NCBI GenBank assembly: GCA_023251775.1
Contig: JAHEYC010000027.1
Coordinates: 1 to 41,160, forward strand
Reading direction: 5' to 3'
DNA: 41,160 bases
DNA from: Sphingobacteriaceae bacterium
GTDB taxonomy: Bacteria; Bacteroidota; Bacteroidia; B-17B0; Aurantibacillaceae
The number at the start of each line of letters is the position of its first letter. The stretch's first letter is position 1. Made by a program: the position numbers and the translations under genes. Below, piece after piece: positions 33,322 through 41,160 of this stretch. The notes under the pieces were generated by a model. It did no database searches and was not told where the DNA came from. It saw nothing but the letters and a program-made list of their open reading frames with translations.

Positions 33322-34611
33322 ATGAAATACGCCCAAATACCAAACAGTTTATTTATTGATAATCGCAATAAATTCAAAAATCATTTGAAGCCTAATTCGC
33401 TTGCCGTTTTTTTTAGCAACGATATCATGCCAACAAATGCGGATGGCGCTATGGGGTTTAAACAAAATAGCGATCTGTTCTATTTAACAGGCATTGATCA
33501 GGAAGATACCATCCTGGTTATTTTTCCGGATGTAAAAGACGGAAAACATACCGAAGTTCTTTTTATAAAAGAAACAAGCGAACTCATTGCCATTTGGGAA
33601 GGCGCAAAACTTACCAAAGATCAAGCTAAAGAAGTGAGTGGAATAAAAAATATTTATTGGTATACAGAATTTGATAAGATATTTAAAACGTTTGCGTTCC
33701 AGGCCGAGAATTTTTATTTGAACAGCAACGAACACACACGTCGTTATATTGATACACAAACTGCCGAAGATCGTTTCAATTTACGTTTACGCAATTCATA
33801 TCCTACGCATACAATTTTGCGCAGCGCACCATTCATGCATCATATTCGTTCGGTAAAAAGCGCTATTGAAATTGACCTTATCCAAAAAGCATGCGATATC
33901 ACCGAAAAAGGATTTCGCCGATTATTGAAATTTGTAAAACCCGGCGTGTTCGAATACGAAATTGAAGCAGAATTAATTCACGAATTTGTACGTAATAAAA
34001 GTAGAGGGTTTGCGTACGGACCAATTATTGCCGCCGGAAAAAGTTCATGCGTATTGCATTATGTGGAGAATGATAGGGAATGTAAAGCCGGTGATATAAT
34101 TTTGTTAGATGTTGCAGCAGAATACGCCAATTACGCAAGTGATCTAACACGCGTTCTACCGATTAGCGGAAAATTTACCAAGCGTCAGAAGGAAGTTTAT
34201 AATGCTGTTTTACATGTAAAAACCCAAGCAGAAAAGCAATTAGTTCCCGGAAACACATTCGAAAAATATAATAAATTCGTTGGTGATGTAATGACCGAAG
34301 AATTATTAAAACTTGGCCTTCTAAAAACGGATGATGTAAAAAATCAAAATCCCGCATGGCCGGCGTTCAAAAAATATTTCATGCATGGCACCTCGCATTT
34401 TTTAGGATTAGATGTGCACGATGTTGGTTTTTTTCACGAACCAATGCAAGCAGGAATGGTGTTTACAGTAGAGCCCGGAATTTATATTCCCGAAGAGAAT
34501 TTAGGAATTCGCTTAGAAGATAATCTTCTTATCACCACTAACGGAACGCAAAACCTTATGAAAAATATTCCTTTAAAAGCAGAGGAAATTGAGGATCTGA
34601 TGCATAAGTAA
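33322..34611 (+). CDS. pepP: Xaa-Pro aminopeptidase (M24B)
   Basis: 429 residues. Removes N-terminal residues linked to proline; two metal ions. The N-terminal AMP_N domain includes FFSNDIMPTNADGAMGFKQNSDLFYLTGI. The catalytic pita-bread domain shows the ligands in order: Asp in ILLDVAAEY, Asp in ASDLTR, His in HGTSHFLGLDVHDVG, Glu in TVEPGIYIPE and Glu in GIRLEDNLL. Cytoplasmic. It follows the MtfA-like gene by 27 bases but has its own promoter. The symbol is given by family. Confidence 0.95.
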   Translation: MKYAQIPNSLFIDNRNKFKNHLKPNSLAVFFSNDIMPTNADGAMGFKQNSDLFYLTGIDQEDTILVIFPDVKDGKHTEVLFIKETSELIAIWEGAKLTKDQAKEVSGIKNIYWYTEFDKIFKTFAFQAENFYLNSNEHTRRYIDTQTAEDRFNLRLRNSYPTHTILRSAPFMHHIRSVKSAIEIDLIQKACDITEKGFRRLLKFVKPGVFEYEIEAELIHEFVRNKSRGFAYGPIIAAGKSSCVLHYVENDRECKAGDIILLDVAAEYANYASDLTRVLPISGKFTKRQKEVYNAVLHVKTQAEKQLVPGNTFEKYNKFVGDVMTEELLKLGLLKTDDVKNQNPAWPAFKKYFMHGTSHFLGLDVHDVGFFHEPMQAGMVFTVEPGIYIPEENLGIRLEDNLLITTNGTQNLMKNIPLKAEEIEDLMHK

Positions 34612-34749
34612 CCCCCTTAATCACCACTTTTTACCGCTTAAACGTTAAAAAGATGGATTTCGAATAAAAACAGGCCTAATTCACTTTAGAACTTGCACGT
34701 ATAAAGGCCTTTCACTATTTTTATTATCTATAATAAACCTATCAAAGAC

Positions 34750-37700
34750 ATGAAAAAAGGATTACTTTTTATTTTTAGCATTTGTTGTTTTTCTGCGTTC
34801 TCGCAAGAATGGACAAATCAATTGGAACCAAACGCAAACTATTACGATATTAAAGCGGCGTTCGAGAATTATTGGAAAGATAAAACTCCCGAGCGCGGAC
34901 AAGGATATAAAGCAATGAAACGCTGGATGTGGGCCATGGAACCTCGTGTTTATCCAAGCGGCGATCTAAAAAATGTGGATGCGGGCAAAGCATTTGAAGT
35001 ATATCAAAAGTATAATCAAAGCGTTCCTTCTGGCAAAAATATAAGTTCGGCAGCCATTTCGGCAACTACTGCAAATTGGACCGCATTAGGACCTTTTGGT
35101 TCGGCTACAAACACAGGCGCCGGTCGTTTACAATGTGTTCGTTTTCATCCTGCAGGTACAAACACAGTATTTGTTGGTGCAGCAGCAGGTGGTTTATGGA
35201 AATCTACCAATGGAGGAACAACTTGGTCAACAACAACCGATCAAATTGCTTCATTAGGAGTTTCTGATGTGGTAGTGAATCCAACAAATAACAATATTAT
35301 TTACATTTCTACCGGAGATTTTGATGGAGCACCAAGCGGATTTAGCGCAGGAGATTCAAAATCAGTAGGCGTACTAAAATCAATTGATGGTGGTTTAACA
35401 TGGAATACAACAGGTCTTAATTGGACCGCAAGTCAATTAAGATTTATTTCAAGACTTTTAATGAATCCTACTAATGTGAACGAATTATTTGCGTTCACTT
35501 CTATTGGAATTTATCGCACAACAGATGCAGCTGCAACATGGACGCAAGTTGCTACCGGATATTATAAAGATGGTGAATATAAACCGGGCGATCCAACTAC
35601 AATTTATGCAGCTAATGTAAATACTGTTTATAAATCAACCGATGGTGGAGCAACATTTGCAGGAACTAGTTTCAATGCATCAGGGATAAATCAAATTCGC
35701 ATCGCAGTTACAGCAGCAAATCCAAATTACTTGTATGTTGTTGGTACTTCAGGCACCAACGCTTTTGGAAAATTAGCTCGTTCAACAGATGCCGGTGCAA
35801 CTTTCACAACTATGTCAACTACTCCAAATGTTTTAGGAGGTACGCAAGCATGGTATGATCTATCCATTGCAGCCAATCCATCTAATCAAGATGATATCTG
35901 TGTTGGTGGAATTGATCTTTGGAGATCAACAAATGGTGGAGTTACTTGGGTGCAAAAGACCTTTGGTTATGGTGGAGGACCTTACGTTCATCCCGATCAA
36001 CACGATGCTATTTATTCGAACAGCACAACTATTTGGGTGGCGCATGATGGCGGAGTTGATAGAAGTACAAACAGCGGAAGTACTTGGACCAACATGAATG
36101 GAAATATGAATATTGGCGAACCTTATTTTCTTGGTGTATCAGCAACAAGCGCAACACGAATTGTTGCAGGTTTGCAAGATAACGGAAGTATTGTTTACAA
36201 CGGAACTTGGTTCTTAGGAAAAGGCGGCGACGGAATGGATTGCTTTGTTGATTGGAATAATCCAAATATCATCATTGCATCTTCACAAAATGGAGGTCAC
36301 GGCAGAAGTACCAATGGCGGAACTTCTTTTTCAAATATTGTAACAGGCTTAACAGGAAATGCTAATTGGATCGCACCAATTTGTCAAGATCCTAATGTGG
36401 CAACAACATACTATGCGGGTCGTCAAAATGTTTTCAAGTCAACTAACTCAGGTGCTTCATGGACACAATTGGGAACGCTGCCTGCTTCGGGTGATGTTAT
36501 GCTTATCAATCCTGCACCTTCAAATCCGAATGTAATTTATGCCGCAAGAGCAAGTGCTATTTACAAAACTACCGATGGTGGCGCAACTTGGGGATCAATA
36601 ACCGGAACACTTTCTATTCTTGGTGCTATCACTGATATTGAAGTGGATAATAATAATGCCAACAACGTTTACATCACACTTTCTGGATATGTTGCTGGAG
36701 TAAAAGTATTTTATTCGAACAATGGCGGAGCAACCTGGACAAATTATTCTACAGGCTTACCTAATTTACCTGCAAATTGTATCGTTTACAAAAAAAATAG
36801 TCCGGGTGTAATTTATGTTGGAATGGATTATGGTGTTTACTATCGCGAATCAAGTATGCCTTCGTTTATTCCGTACAACACCGGTTTACCAAATGTATGG
36901 GTAAATGATATGGAGATATTTTATCCAACAGGAAAATTAAGAGCAGCAACATTTGGTCGCGGAATTTGGGAAACAAATTTGTATTCAAATCCTTCTGCGC
37001 CTCCATCAGCTTATTTTAATAATAATTATACTTCAGCTTGTGTAAACGTTCCATTTGTATTCAACGATCAATCGGCAAATTCGCCGGTATCTTGGAGTTG
37101 GAGCTTTCCTGGAGGTGCACCTGCAACTTCAACTGTGCAAAATCCAGTAGTTACTTATGCAACTCCGGGTACATATACGGTGACATTGATCTCAACAAAC
37201 GGTAACGGCCCAAGCGCACCTTATACAACAACAATTATAGCAAATGTTATTCCAACTGTTTCTGTTGGCAACCCAAGCGTTTGCGCAGGATCTAACACAA
37301 ATATTCCTGTAACAACTAATGGAAGTTTTGTGAATTGGTCAACCGGATTTAATGGAATGTCATTGAATTTATTGGCGGTTAGTACATCGTCATTATATAC
37401 ATTCACTGTTTCATTAGGTGCCTGTACAGTAACAAGCAGTTCATCGCTTACAGTTTGGCCTATTCCTCCAATTCCTATGATCTCTACGGTTGGAAATTCC
37501 TTAACAACAGCAGCTGCAACAACTTACCAATGGTTCTTGAATGGAACTCCAATTCCGGGAGAGACCAATCAAAATTACGTTCCAACTTCCGACGGGTGGT
37601 ATAGCGTAGATGTAACCAATAGTTTTGGTTGCGTTAATTCTGCAACATCTATTTATATTTCCATCACTGCCCTTAAATCAGGTCAAAAATTACTGTCAGG

Positions 37701-37941
37701 GTTCAAGTTGAGTCCTAATCCTGCAAAGGAGCAATTAATGATCAAACGGGAAGATGGCTTAAGAACTTCAGTAAATTATGAGGTAATTAGTATTGTTGGA
37801 CAAAAAGTTCTAAGCGGAACATTTAAGTTTGACAATTCGGACGAAACACCTTTGAATATACAGGTTTTAGCACCAGGCACATATATAATTAAACTGAACT
37901 CTAATGGTAACGGTACTGCTATTAAGTTCATAAAAGAATAA
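34750..37941 (+). CDS. T9SS type A surface protein with BNR/sortilin-like propeller and PKD domain
   Basis: 1063 residues. Signal peptide MKKGLLFIFSICCFSAFSQ. A short N-terminal helical region (YWKDKTPERGQGYKAMKRWMW) is followed from about 110 to 745 by many BNR/VPS10-like repeats (KSTNGGTTWS, KSIDGGLTWN, RSTDAGATF, RSTNGGVTW, KTTDGGATWG), which form a beta-propeller. A PKD domain (SWSWSFPGGAPATSTVQNPV then TPGTYTVTLIS) and an Ig-like segment (YQWFLNGTPIPGETN) follow, then a type A sorting domain (LSPNPAKEQLMI to GTYIIKL). It could be an enzyme-like or adhesive surface protein; the catalytic Asp box of sialidases alone does not prove hydrolase activity. Confidence 0.88.
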   Translation: MKKGLLFIFSICCFSAFSQEWTNQLEPNANYYDIKAAFENYWKDKTPERGQGYKAMKRWMWAMEPRVYPSGDLKNVDAGKAFEVYQKYNQSVPSGKNISSAAISATTANWTALGPFGSATNTGAGRLQCVRFHPAGTNTVFVGAAAGGLWKSTNGGTTWSTTTDQIASLGVSDVVVNPTNNNIIYISTGDFDGAPSGFSAGDSKSVGVLKSIDGGLTWNTTGLNWTASQLRFISRLLMNPTNVNELFAFTSIGIYRTTDAAATWTQVATGYYKDGEYKPGDPTTIYAANVNTVYKSTDGGATFAGTSFNASGINQIRIAVTAANPNYLYVVGTSGTNAFGKLARSTDAGATFTTMSTTPNVLGGTQAWYDLSIAANPSNQDDICVGGIDLWRSTNGGVTWVQKTFGYGGGPYVHPDQHDAIYSNSTTIWVAHDGGVDRSTNSGSTWTNMNGNMNIGEPYFLGVSATSATRIVAGLQDNGSIVYNGTWFLGKGGDGMDCFVDWNNPNIIIASSQNGGHGRSTNGGTSFSNIVTGLTGNANWIAPICQDPNVATTYYAGRQNVFKSTNSGASWTQLGTLPASGDVMLINPAPSNPNVIYAARASAIYKTTDGGATWGSITGTLSILGAITDIEVDNNNANNVYITLSGYVAGVKVFYSNNGGATWTNYSTGLPNLPANCIVYKKNSPGVIYVGMDYGVYYRESSMPSFIPYNTGLPNVWVNDMEIFYPTGKLRAATFGRGIWETNLYSNPSAPPSAYFNNNYTSACVNVPFVFNDQSANSPVSWSWSFPGGAPATSTVQNPVVTYATPGTYTVTLISTNGNGPSAPYTTTIIANVIPTVSVGNPSVCAGSNTNIPVTTNGSFVNWSTGFNGMSLNLLAVSTSSLYTFTVSLGACTVTSSSSLTVWPIPPIPMISTVGNSLTTAAATTYQWFLNGTPIPGETNQNYVPTSDGWYSVDVTNSFGCVNSATSIYISITALKSGQKLLSGFKLSPNPAKEQLMIKREDGLRTSVNYEVISIVGQKVLSGTFKFDNSDETPLNIQVLAPGTYIIKLNSNGNGTAIKFIKE

Positions 37942-37962
37942 GACATTTCGACCCTAAAAAAA

Positions 37963-38011
37963 AGACTGTAATCCTTGATGATTTCCATAAAAATGGTTAT
38001 CCTTACAGTCT
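37963..38011 (+). terminator. Candidate terminator between the T9SS gene and nuoA
   Basis: 9-bp stem AGACTGTAA / TTACAGTCT (37963-37971 with 38003-38011) with a small inner hairpin (CCAT/ATGG), followed by AATTTTT. AT-rich, so moderate strength. Confidence 0.6.
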
Positions 38012-38031
38012 AATTTTTAGCGTCGGATAAC

Positions 38032-38406
38032 ATGAACCAGGCTTCATCTCCCATCGATTACCTTCCAATTGTTTTAATGTTTTTAGTGGCCGCGGGTTTT
38101 GTGGTAACTACCATGGTAGCTTCGCATTTATTAGGCCCAAAACGGAATACAAAAATAAAATTAGATTCGTTCGAGTGTGGTATCGAAACTCACGGAAATG
38201 CACGCTTACCTTTTTCCATTAAATATTTTCTTGTCGCCATTTTATTTGTGCTGTTTGATATTGAAGTGATCTTCATGTATCCTTGGGCAGTAAATTTTAG
38301 AGAACTCGGAATGCTGGGCGTTGTTGAGGTTTTTTCTTTCATCGCTTTATTACTTGTTGGATTTTATTATATGATATCGAAGAAAGCATTGAAGTGGGAA
38401 GAGTAA
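38032..38406 (+). CDS. nuoA: NADH-quinone oxidoreductase subunit A
   Basis: 124 residues, three TM helices (about 9-31, 63-83, 92-114). Membrane subunit of complex I near the quinone site. Family signature FECGIETHGNARLPFSIKYFLVAILFVLFDIEVIFMYPWA. First gene of the nuo cluster; a hairpin-rich spacer follows before nuoB. Confidence 0.96.
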   Translation: MNQASSPIDYLPIVLMFLVAAGFVVTTMVASHLLGPKRNTKIKLDSFECGIETHGNARLPFSIKYFLVAILFVLFDIEVIFMYPWAVNFRELGMLGVVEVFSFIALLLVGFYYMISKKALKWEE

Positions 38407-38413
38407 ATAATTA

Positions 38414-38467
38414 GTGAGGTTGTGAATTAGTGAGTTATTTAATTAGATCACCAATTCACTAACTCAC
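38414..38467. repeat. 8-base periodic hairpin in the nuoA-nuoB spacer
   Basis: Left arm GTGAGGTTGTGAATT (38414-38428) pairs with AATTCACTAACTCAC (38453-38467) with two mismatches. The whole spacer reads as eight-base units (TTAGTGAG, GTTGTGAA, TTAGTGAG ...). It fills almost the whole 77-base gap. Confidence 0.7.
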
Positions 38468-38483
38468 CAAATAAAAAATTAAA

Positions 38484-39047
38484 ATGAGCAACAAACCTAT
38501 AAAACGTACTAAGCTTGAAATGGCAAAAAGTCCTCAAGGAATTGAAGGACCCGGTTTTTTTGCAACAAAATTACAAGACGTTATTGGATTAGCCCGCGCA
38601 AATTCGTTATGGCCTTTACCTTTTGCAACTTCCTGTTGCGGAATTGAATTCATGGCAACCATGGCAAGTGATTACGACTTGGCACGTTTTGGATCGGAGC
38701 GTTTAAGTTTTTCTCCTCGCCAGGCAGATATGTTGATGGTGATGGGAACCATCGCCAAAAAAATGGGACCAACACTTCGTCAAGTTTATGAACAAATGGC
38801 AGAACCAAGATGGGTATTATCAGTTGGCGCTTGTGCAAGTAGCGGTGGAATTTTTGATACTTACAGTGTGCTTCAAGGAATTGATCGCATCATTCCGGTT
38901 GACGTTTATGTTCCGGGTTGTCCTCCTCGTCCCGAACAAATTATTGAAGGCATTTTAAAAATTCAGGAATTAGCAAAGAACGAAGATCTGCGCAGAAGAA
39001 ATTCTCCTGAGTACAAAAAATTAATGAACAGTTACGGAATAGAATAA
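38484..39047 (+). CDS. nuoB: NADH-quinone oxidoreductase subunit B
   Basis: 187 residues. Holds cluster N2, the last iron-sulfur cluster before quinone. Four Cys ligands visible: Cys51 and Cys52 (TSCCGIEFMA), Cys117 (GACASSGG) and Cys146 (VPGCPPRPE). Peripheral arm of complex I. nuoC starts 5 bases after its stop. Confidence 0.97.
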   Translation: MSNKPIKRTKLEMAKSPQGIEGPGFFATKLQDVIGLARANSLWPLPFATSCCGIEFMATMASDYDLARFGSERLSFSPRQADMLMVMGTIAKKMGPTLRQVYEQMAEPRWVLSVGACASSGGIFDTYSVLQGIDRIIPVDVYVPGCPPRPEQIIEGILKIQELAKNEDLRRRNSPEYKKLMNSYGIE

Positions 39048-39051
39048 GATC

Positions 39052-39552
39052 ATGAGTCAAGACCTTTTAAATAAATTAACCGAATCTATTAACCAAAATG
39101 TTGCAGGCGCAATTGAGAAAGCAGAATTGCCTTACGATTTTGCTACGTTCACCATTCACAAAGATCATATTCACGAAGTATTAGAATTTTTAAGATCGGA
39201 TAAAGATTGGAACTTTCATTTCCTAACTGACCTTACAGGATTTCAAACAGCCGACGAAAAACAATTAGGTGTTGTGTATCATTTGCACAATATGATGAAG
39301 AATATTCGCGTGCGCATTAAAACACATTTTGATATCAATAAACCCGAGATCCCAACAGCAACCGATATTTGGCCGGGCGCAAATTGGATGGAGCGCGAGA
39401 CCTATGATTTTTACGGTGTAAAGTTCAAAGGACATCCAAATTTAAAACGCATTTTGAATGTGGATGAGATGGATATTTTTCCATTGAGAAAAGAATATCC
39501 TTTAGAAGATCAACAACGCGAAGACAAGAGCGATAAAATGTTTGGCAGATAA
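39052..39552 (+). CDS. nuoC: NADH-quinone oxidoreductase subunit C
   Basis: 166 residues, separate from NuoD (not fused as in E. coli). 30-kDa subunit of the complex I peripheral arm. Signature ATDIWPGANWMERETYDFYGVKFKGHPNLKRIL, then FPLRKEYPLED. nuoD follows 65 bases later, with a repeat-bearing spacer between. Confidence 0.96.
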   Translation: MSQDLLNKLTESINQNVAGAIEKAELPYDFATFTIHKDHIHEVLEFLRSDKDWNFHFLTDLTGFQTADEKQLGVVYHLHNMMKNIRVRIKTHFDINKPEIPTATDIWPGANWMERETYDFYGVKFKGHPNLKRILNVDEMDIFPLRKEYPLEDQQREDKSDKMFGR

Positions 39553-39582
39553 AAATTTCGGGTAATAGTTTCACACAGAACA

Positions 39583-39610
39583 AGAAACTAGAAACCAGGA
39601 ACCAGAAACT
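39583..39610. repeat. Four 7-base tandem units in the nuoC-nuoD spacer
   Basis: AGAAACT, AGAAACC, AGGAACC, AGAAACT in direct succession (28 bases), 6 bases before nuoD's ATG. Purine-rich; may lie in the ribosome-binding region. Confidence 0.75.
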
Positions 39611-39616
39611 TTAAAA

Positions 39617-40837
39617 ATGGCGAAGAAAGAAAAAGAATCAGTTAAGCAAACAGATGATTTCGTAGAGGAAAAAGAATATTCCATTCTTAACCTTGGTCCA
39701 ACACATCCTGCAACACACGGTATTTTTCAGAACGTGTTGAAAATGGATGGCGAGATCATTCACGAAGCAACGCCAACGGTTGGATACATTCATCGCGCAT
39801 TCGAAAAATTAGCTGAGCGTCGTCCTTACGCACAGATCACAACACTTACCGATCGTTTGAATTATTGTTCTTCCCCAATAAATAATATGGGTTGGCACAT
39901 GACCGTTGAAAAACTCATCGGCGCCAAATTGCCAAAGCGTGTGGAGTACATGCGAGTTATTGTAATGGAACTTTCGCGTATTGCTGATCATTTAATTTGT
40001 AATTCGGTAATTGGAGTTGATACAGGCGCCATGACAGGCTTCCTTTATATTTTCCAATGGCGCGAAAAAATTTATGATATCTATGAATCGATTTGCGGTG
40101 CACGTTTAACTACAAACATGGGACGCATTGGAGGATTTGAACGCGAGTGGCCACAAAAAACTTGGGATCTTATTGATTCATTCTTAAAAAATTATCCAAA
40201 AGCATTACAAGAATTTGCCAATCTACTTGAGCGCAATAAAATTTTTATGGATCGCACAATTAATTGCGGACCAATAAGCGCAGAGATGGCCTTGAATTAT
40301 AGTTTCACCGGACCGAATTTACGCGCGGCTGGCGTTGATTACGATGTGCGCGTTGCAACACCGTATTCATCTTACGAAGATTTTAATTTTACAGTTCCAA
40401 TTGGAACAAGCGGCGATACCTACGATCGTTTCATGGTTCGTCAGGAAGAAATGTATCAATCGATGGACATCATCAAACAAGCCATTAAGAACATGCCAAA
40501 AGAAGGCGGGTTCCATGCTGATGTTCCTGATTTTTATTTACCGCCAAAAGAAGAAGTTTATAATAATATGGAAGCATTGATCTACCATTTCAAAATTGTG
40601 ATGGGAGAAACAGATGTTCCAAAAGGAGAAATTTATCATAGCGTTGAAGGAGGAAATGGAGAGTTAGGATTTTATTTGCAAAGTGATGGCGGAAGAACGC
40701 CTTTCCGTTTGCATTTCCGTCGACCATGTTTTATTTATTATCAGGCGTATCCTGAAATGATAAAAGGAAGTATGTTAAGCGATGCCATCATTACCATGAG
40801 TAGCATGAATGTGATAGCAGGAGAATTAGATGCATAG
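39617..40837 (+). CDS. nuoD: NADH-quinone oxidoreductase subunit D
   Basis: 406 residues. 49-kDa subunit that forms the quinone pocket with NuoB. Seen: LNLGPTHPATHGIFQNVLKMDGE, GYIHRAFEKLAERRPYAQ, DRLNYCSSPINNMGW, ELSRIADHLICN, NMGRIGG, and GELGFYLQSDGGRTPFRLHFRRP near the C-terminus. nuoE begins 24 bases later. Confidence 0.97.
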   Translation: MAKKEKESVKQTDDFVEEKEYSILNLGPTHPATHGIFQNVLKMDGEIIHEATPTVGYIHRAFEKLAERRPYAQITTLTDRLNYCSSPINNMGWHMTVEKLIGAKLPKRVEYMRVIVMELSRIADHLICNSVIGVDTGAMTGFLYIFQWREKIYDIYESICGARLTTNMGRIGGFEREWPQKTWDLIDSFLKNYPKALQEFANLLERNKIFMDRTINCGPISAEMALNYSFTGPNLRAAGVDYDVRVATPYSSYEDFNFTVPIGTSGDTYDRFMVRQEEMYQSMDIIKQAIKNMPKEGGFHADVPDFYLPPKEEVYNNMEALIYHFKIVMGETDVPKGEIYHSVEGGNGELGFYLQSDGGRTPFRLHFRRPCFIYYQAYPEMIKGSMLSDAIITMSSMNVIAGELDA

Positions 40838-40861
40838 AATTTAGTTTAAGAATTTTTTACA

Positions 40862-41160
40862 ATGGGAAGTCAAGTACACGGAACACAAGAATTCAACAAG
40901 AACAAGCGCGCCGAAATAAGATTCAGCGATGCTGCTATGGCTACTGTAAAAGATATCATCAGCCATTATCCTGAAAGCAAAATTAAATCAGCATTGTTGC
41001 CAGTGTTACATGTAGCGCAAGCAGAATTTGGCGGATGGTTAAGTCCCGAAACAATGGATTACGTTGCTTCAGTTCTAAAAATAAAACCAATTGAAGTTTT
41101 TGAAGTAGCATCATTTTACACCATGTACAATTTAAAACCGGTGGGCAAATGTGTGTTGGA
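40862..41160 (+). CDS. nuoE: NADH-quinone oxidoreductase subunit E (partial, cut by window end)
   Basis: First 99 codons only. NuoE carries a 2Fe-2S cluster of the NADH-oxidising module. Visible: RFSDAAMATVKDIISHYPES, SALLPVLHVAQAEFGGWLSPETMDYVA, VFEVASFYTMYNLKPVGK; the first cluster Cys would be the C in the KCVLE at the edge. Start ATG at 40862. Confidence 0.95.
   Translation, partial: MGSQVHGTQEFNKNKRAEIRFSDAAMATVKDIISHYPESKIKSALLPVLHVAQAEFGGWLSPETMDYVASVLKIKPIEVFEVASFYTMYNLKPVGKCVL

Noticed and set aside
34671-34711. Inverted AGGCCT pair as terminator after pepP
   Set aside because: Stem of only five to six bases with a long loop; too weak to call.
39583-39610. Short tandem repeat as a CRISPR remnant
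   Set aside because: Units of 7 bases without spacers; too short for CRISPR repeats.

Overview
The window is a stretch of a Bacteroidota chromosome. Five large secreted proteins carry type IX secretion (T9SS) sorting domains (four type A, one type B). Several genes are preceded by the Bacteroidota promoter signature TTG/TTTG ... TAnnTTTG, Shine-Dalgarno sequences are scarce, and Bacteroidota-centred families occur (DUF5522, DUF5606, DUF4349). The DNA is AT-rich. I cannot place it below phylum. Genes for phenylacetyl-CoA epoxidase and complex I fit an aerobic or facultatively aerobic heterotroph.

Layout. 1-600: two small minus-strand envelope proteins. 907-3657: an envelope-to-transcription module made of an ECF sigma factor, a one-TM protein joining an anti-sigma-like N-terminus to an HtrA-like trypsin domain, and a DUF4349 lipoprotein. 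Its promoter region shares a bipartite element with the divergent Ala-rich lipoprotein gene. 3664-3820: a palindromic repeat cluster that contains the comF stop codon. 3807-9801: mixed housekeeping genes (comF, coiled-coil membrane protein, gcvT, comB-like, outer-membrane protein, murI, DUF5522, lipoprotein). 9943-17228: hutU, an exported protein, feoAB and dxs. 17279-31458: a T9SS cargo gene, then paaA-paaB separated from paaC by about 10 kb. That block holds a three-gene minus-strand operon (type B Ig-repeat protein, FG-GAP protein, cytochrome/YVTN lipoprotein) and a seven-repeat SBBP protein. After paaC come a small exported protein, a 36-residue membrane microprotein and gmk. 31490-37941: DUF5606, an MtfA-like membrane peptidase, an Xaa-Pro aminopeptidase and a BNR/PKD T9SS protein. 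38032-41160: the start of a complex I operon, nuoA-B-C-D-E, with nuoE cut by the window end.

Working together. The sigma/anti-sigma-protease/DUF4349 genes look like one regulatory circuit. feoA-feoB form an iron(II) importer. paaA, paaB and paaC encode subunits of one ring epoxidase although they are physically split. The three surface genes at 19650-26648 are tightly coupled and probably co-produced. nuoA-E are the first part of respiratory complex I.

The most interesting signals are: (1) the anti-sigma/protease fusion with its shared bipartite promoter; (2) about seven genes whose predicted transcription start falls on or within a few bases of the start codon, suggesting leaderless mRNAs; (3) several related families of iterated intergenic hairpins, some containing the stop codon of the upstream gene; (4) the interrupted paa locus. 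No tRNA, rRNA, CRISPR array or transposase was seen. All functional calls come from reading motifs by eye; no database search was run.
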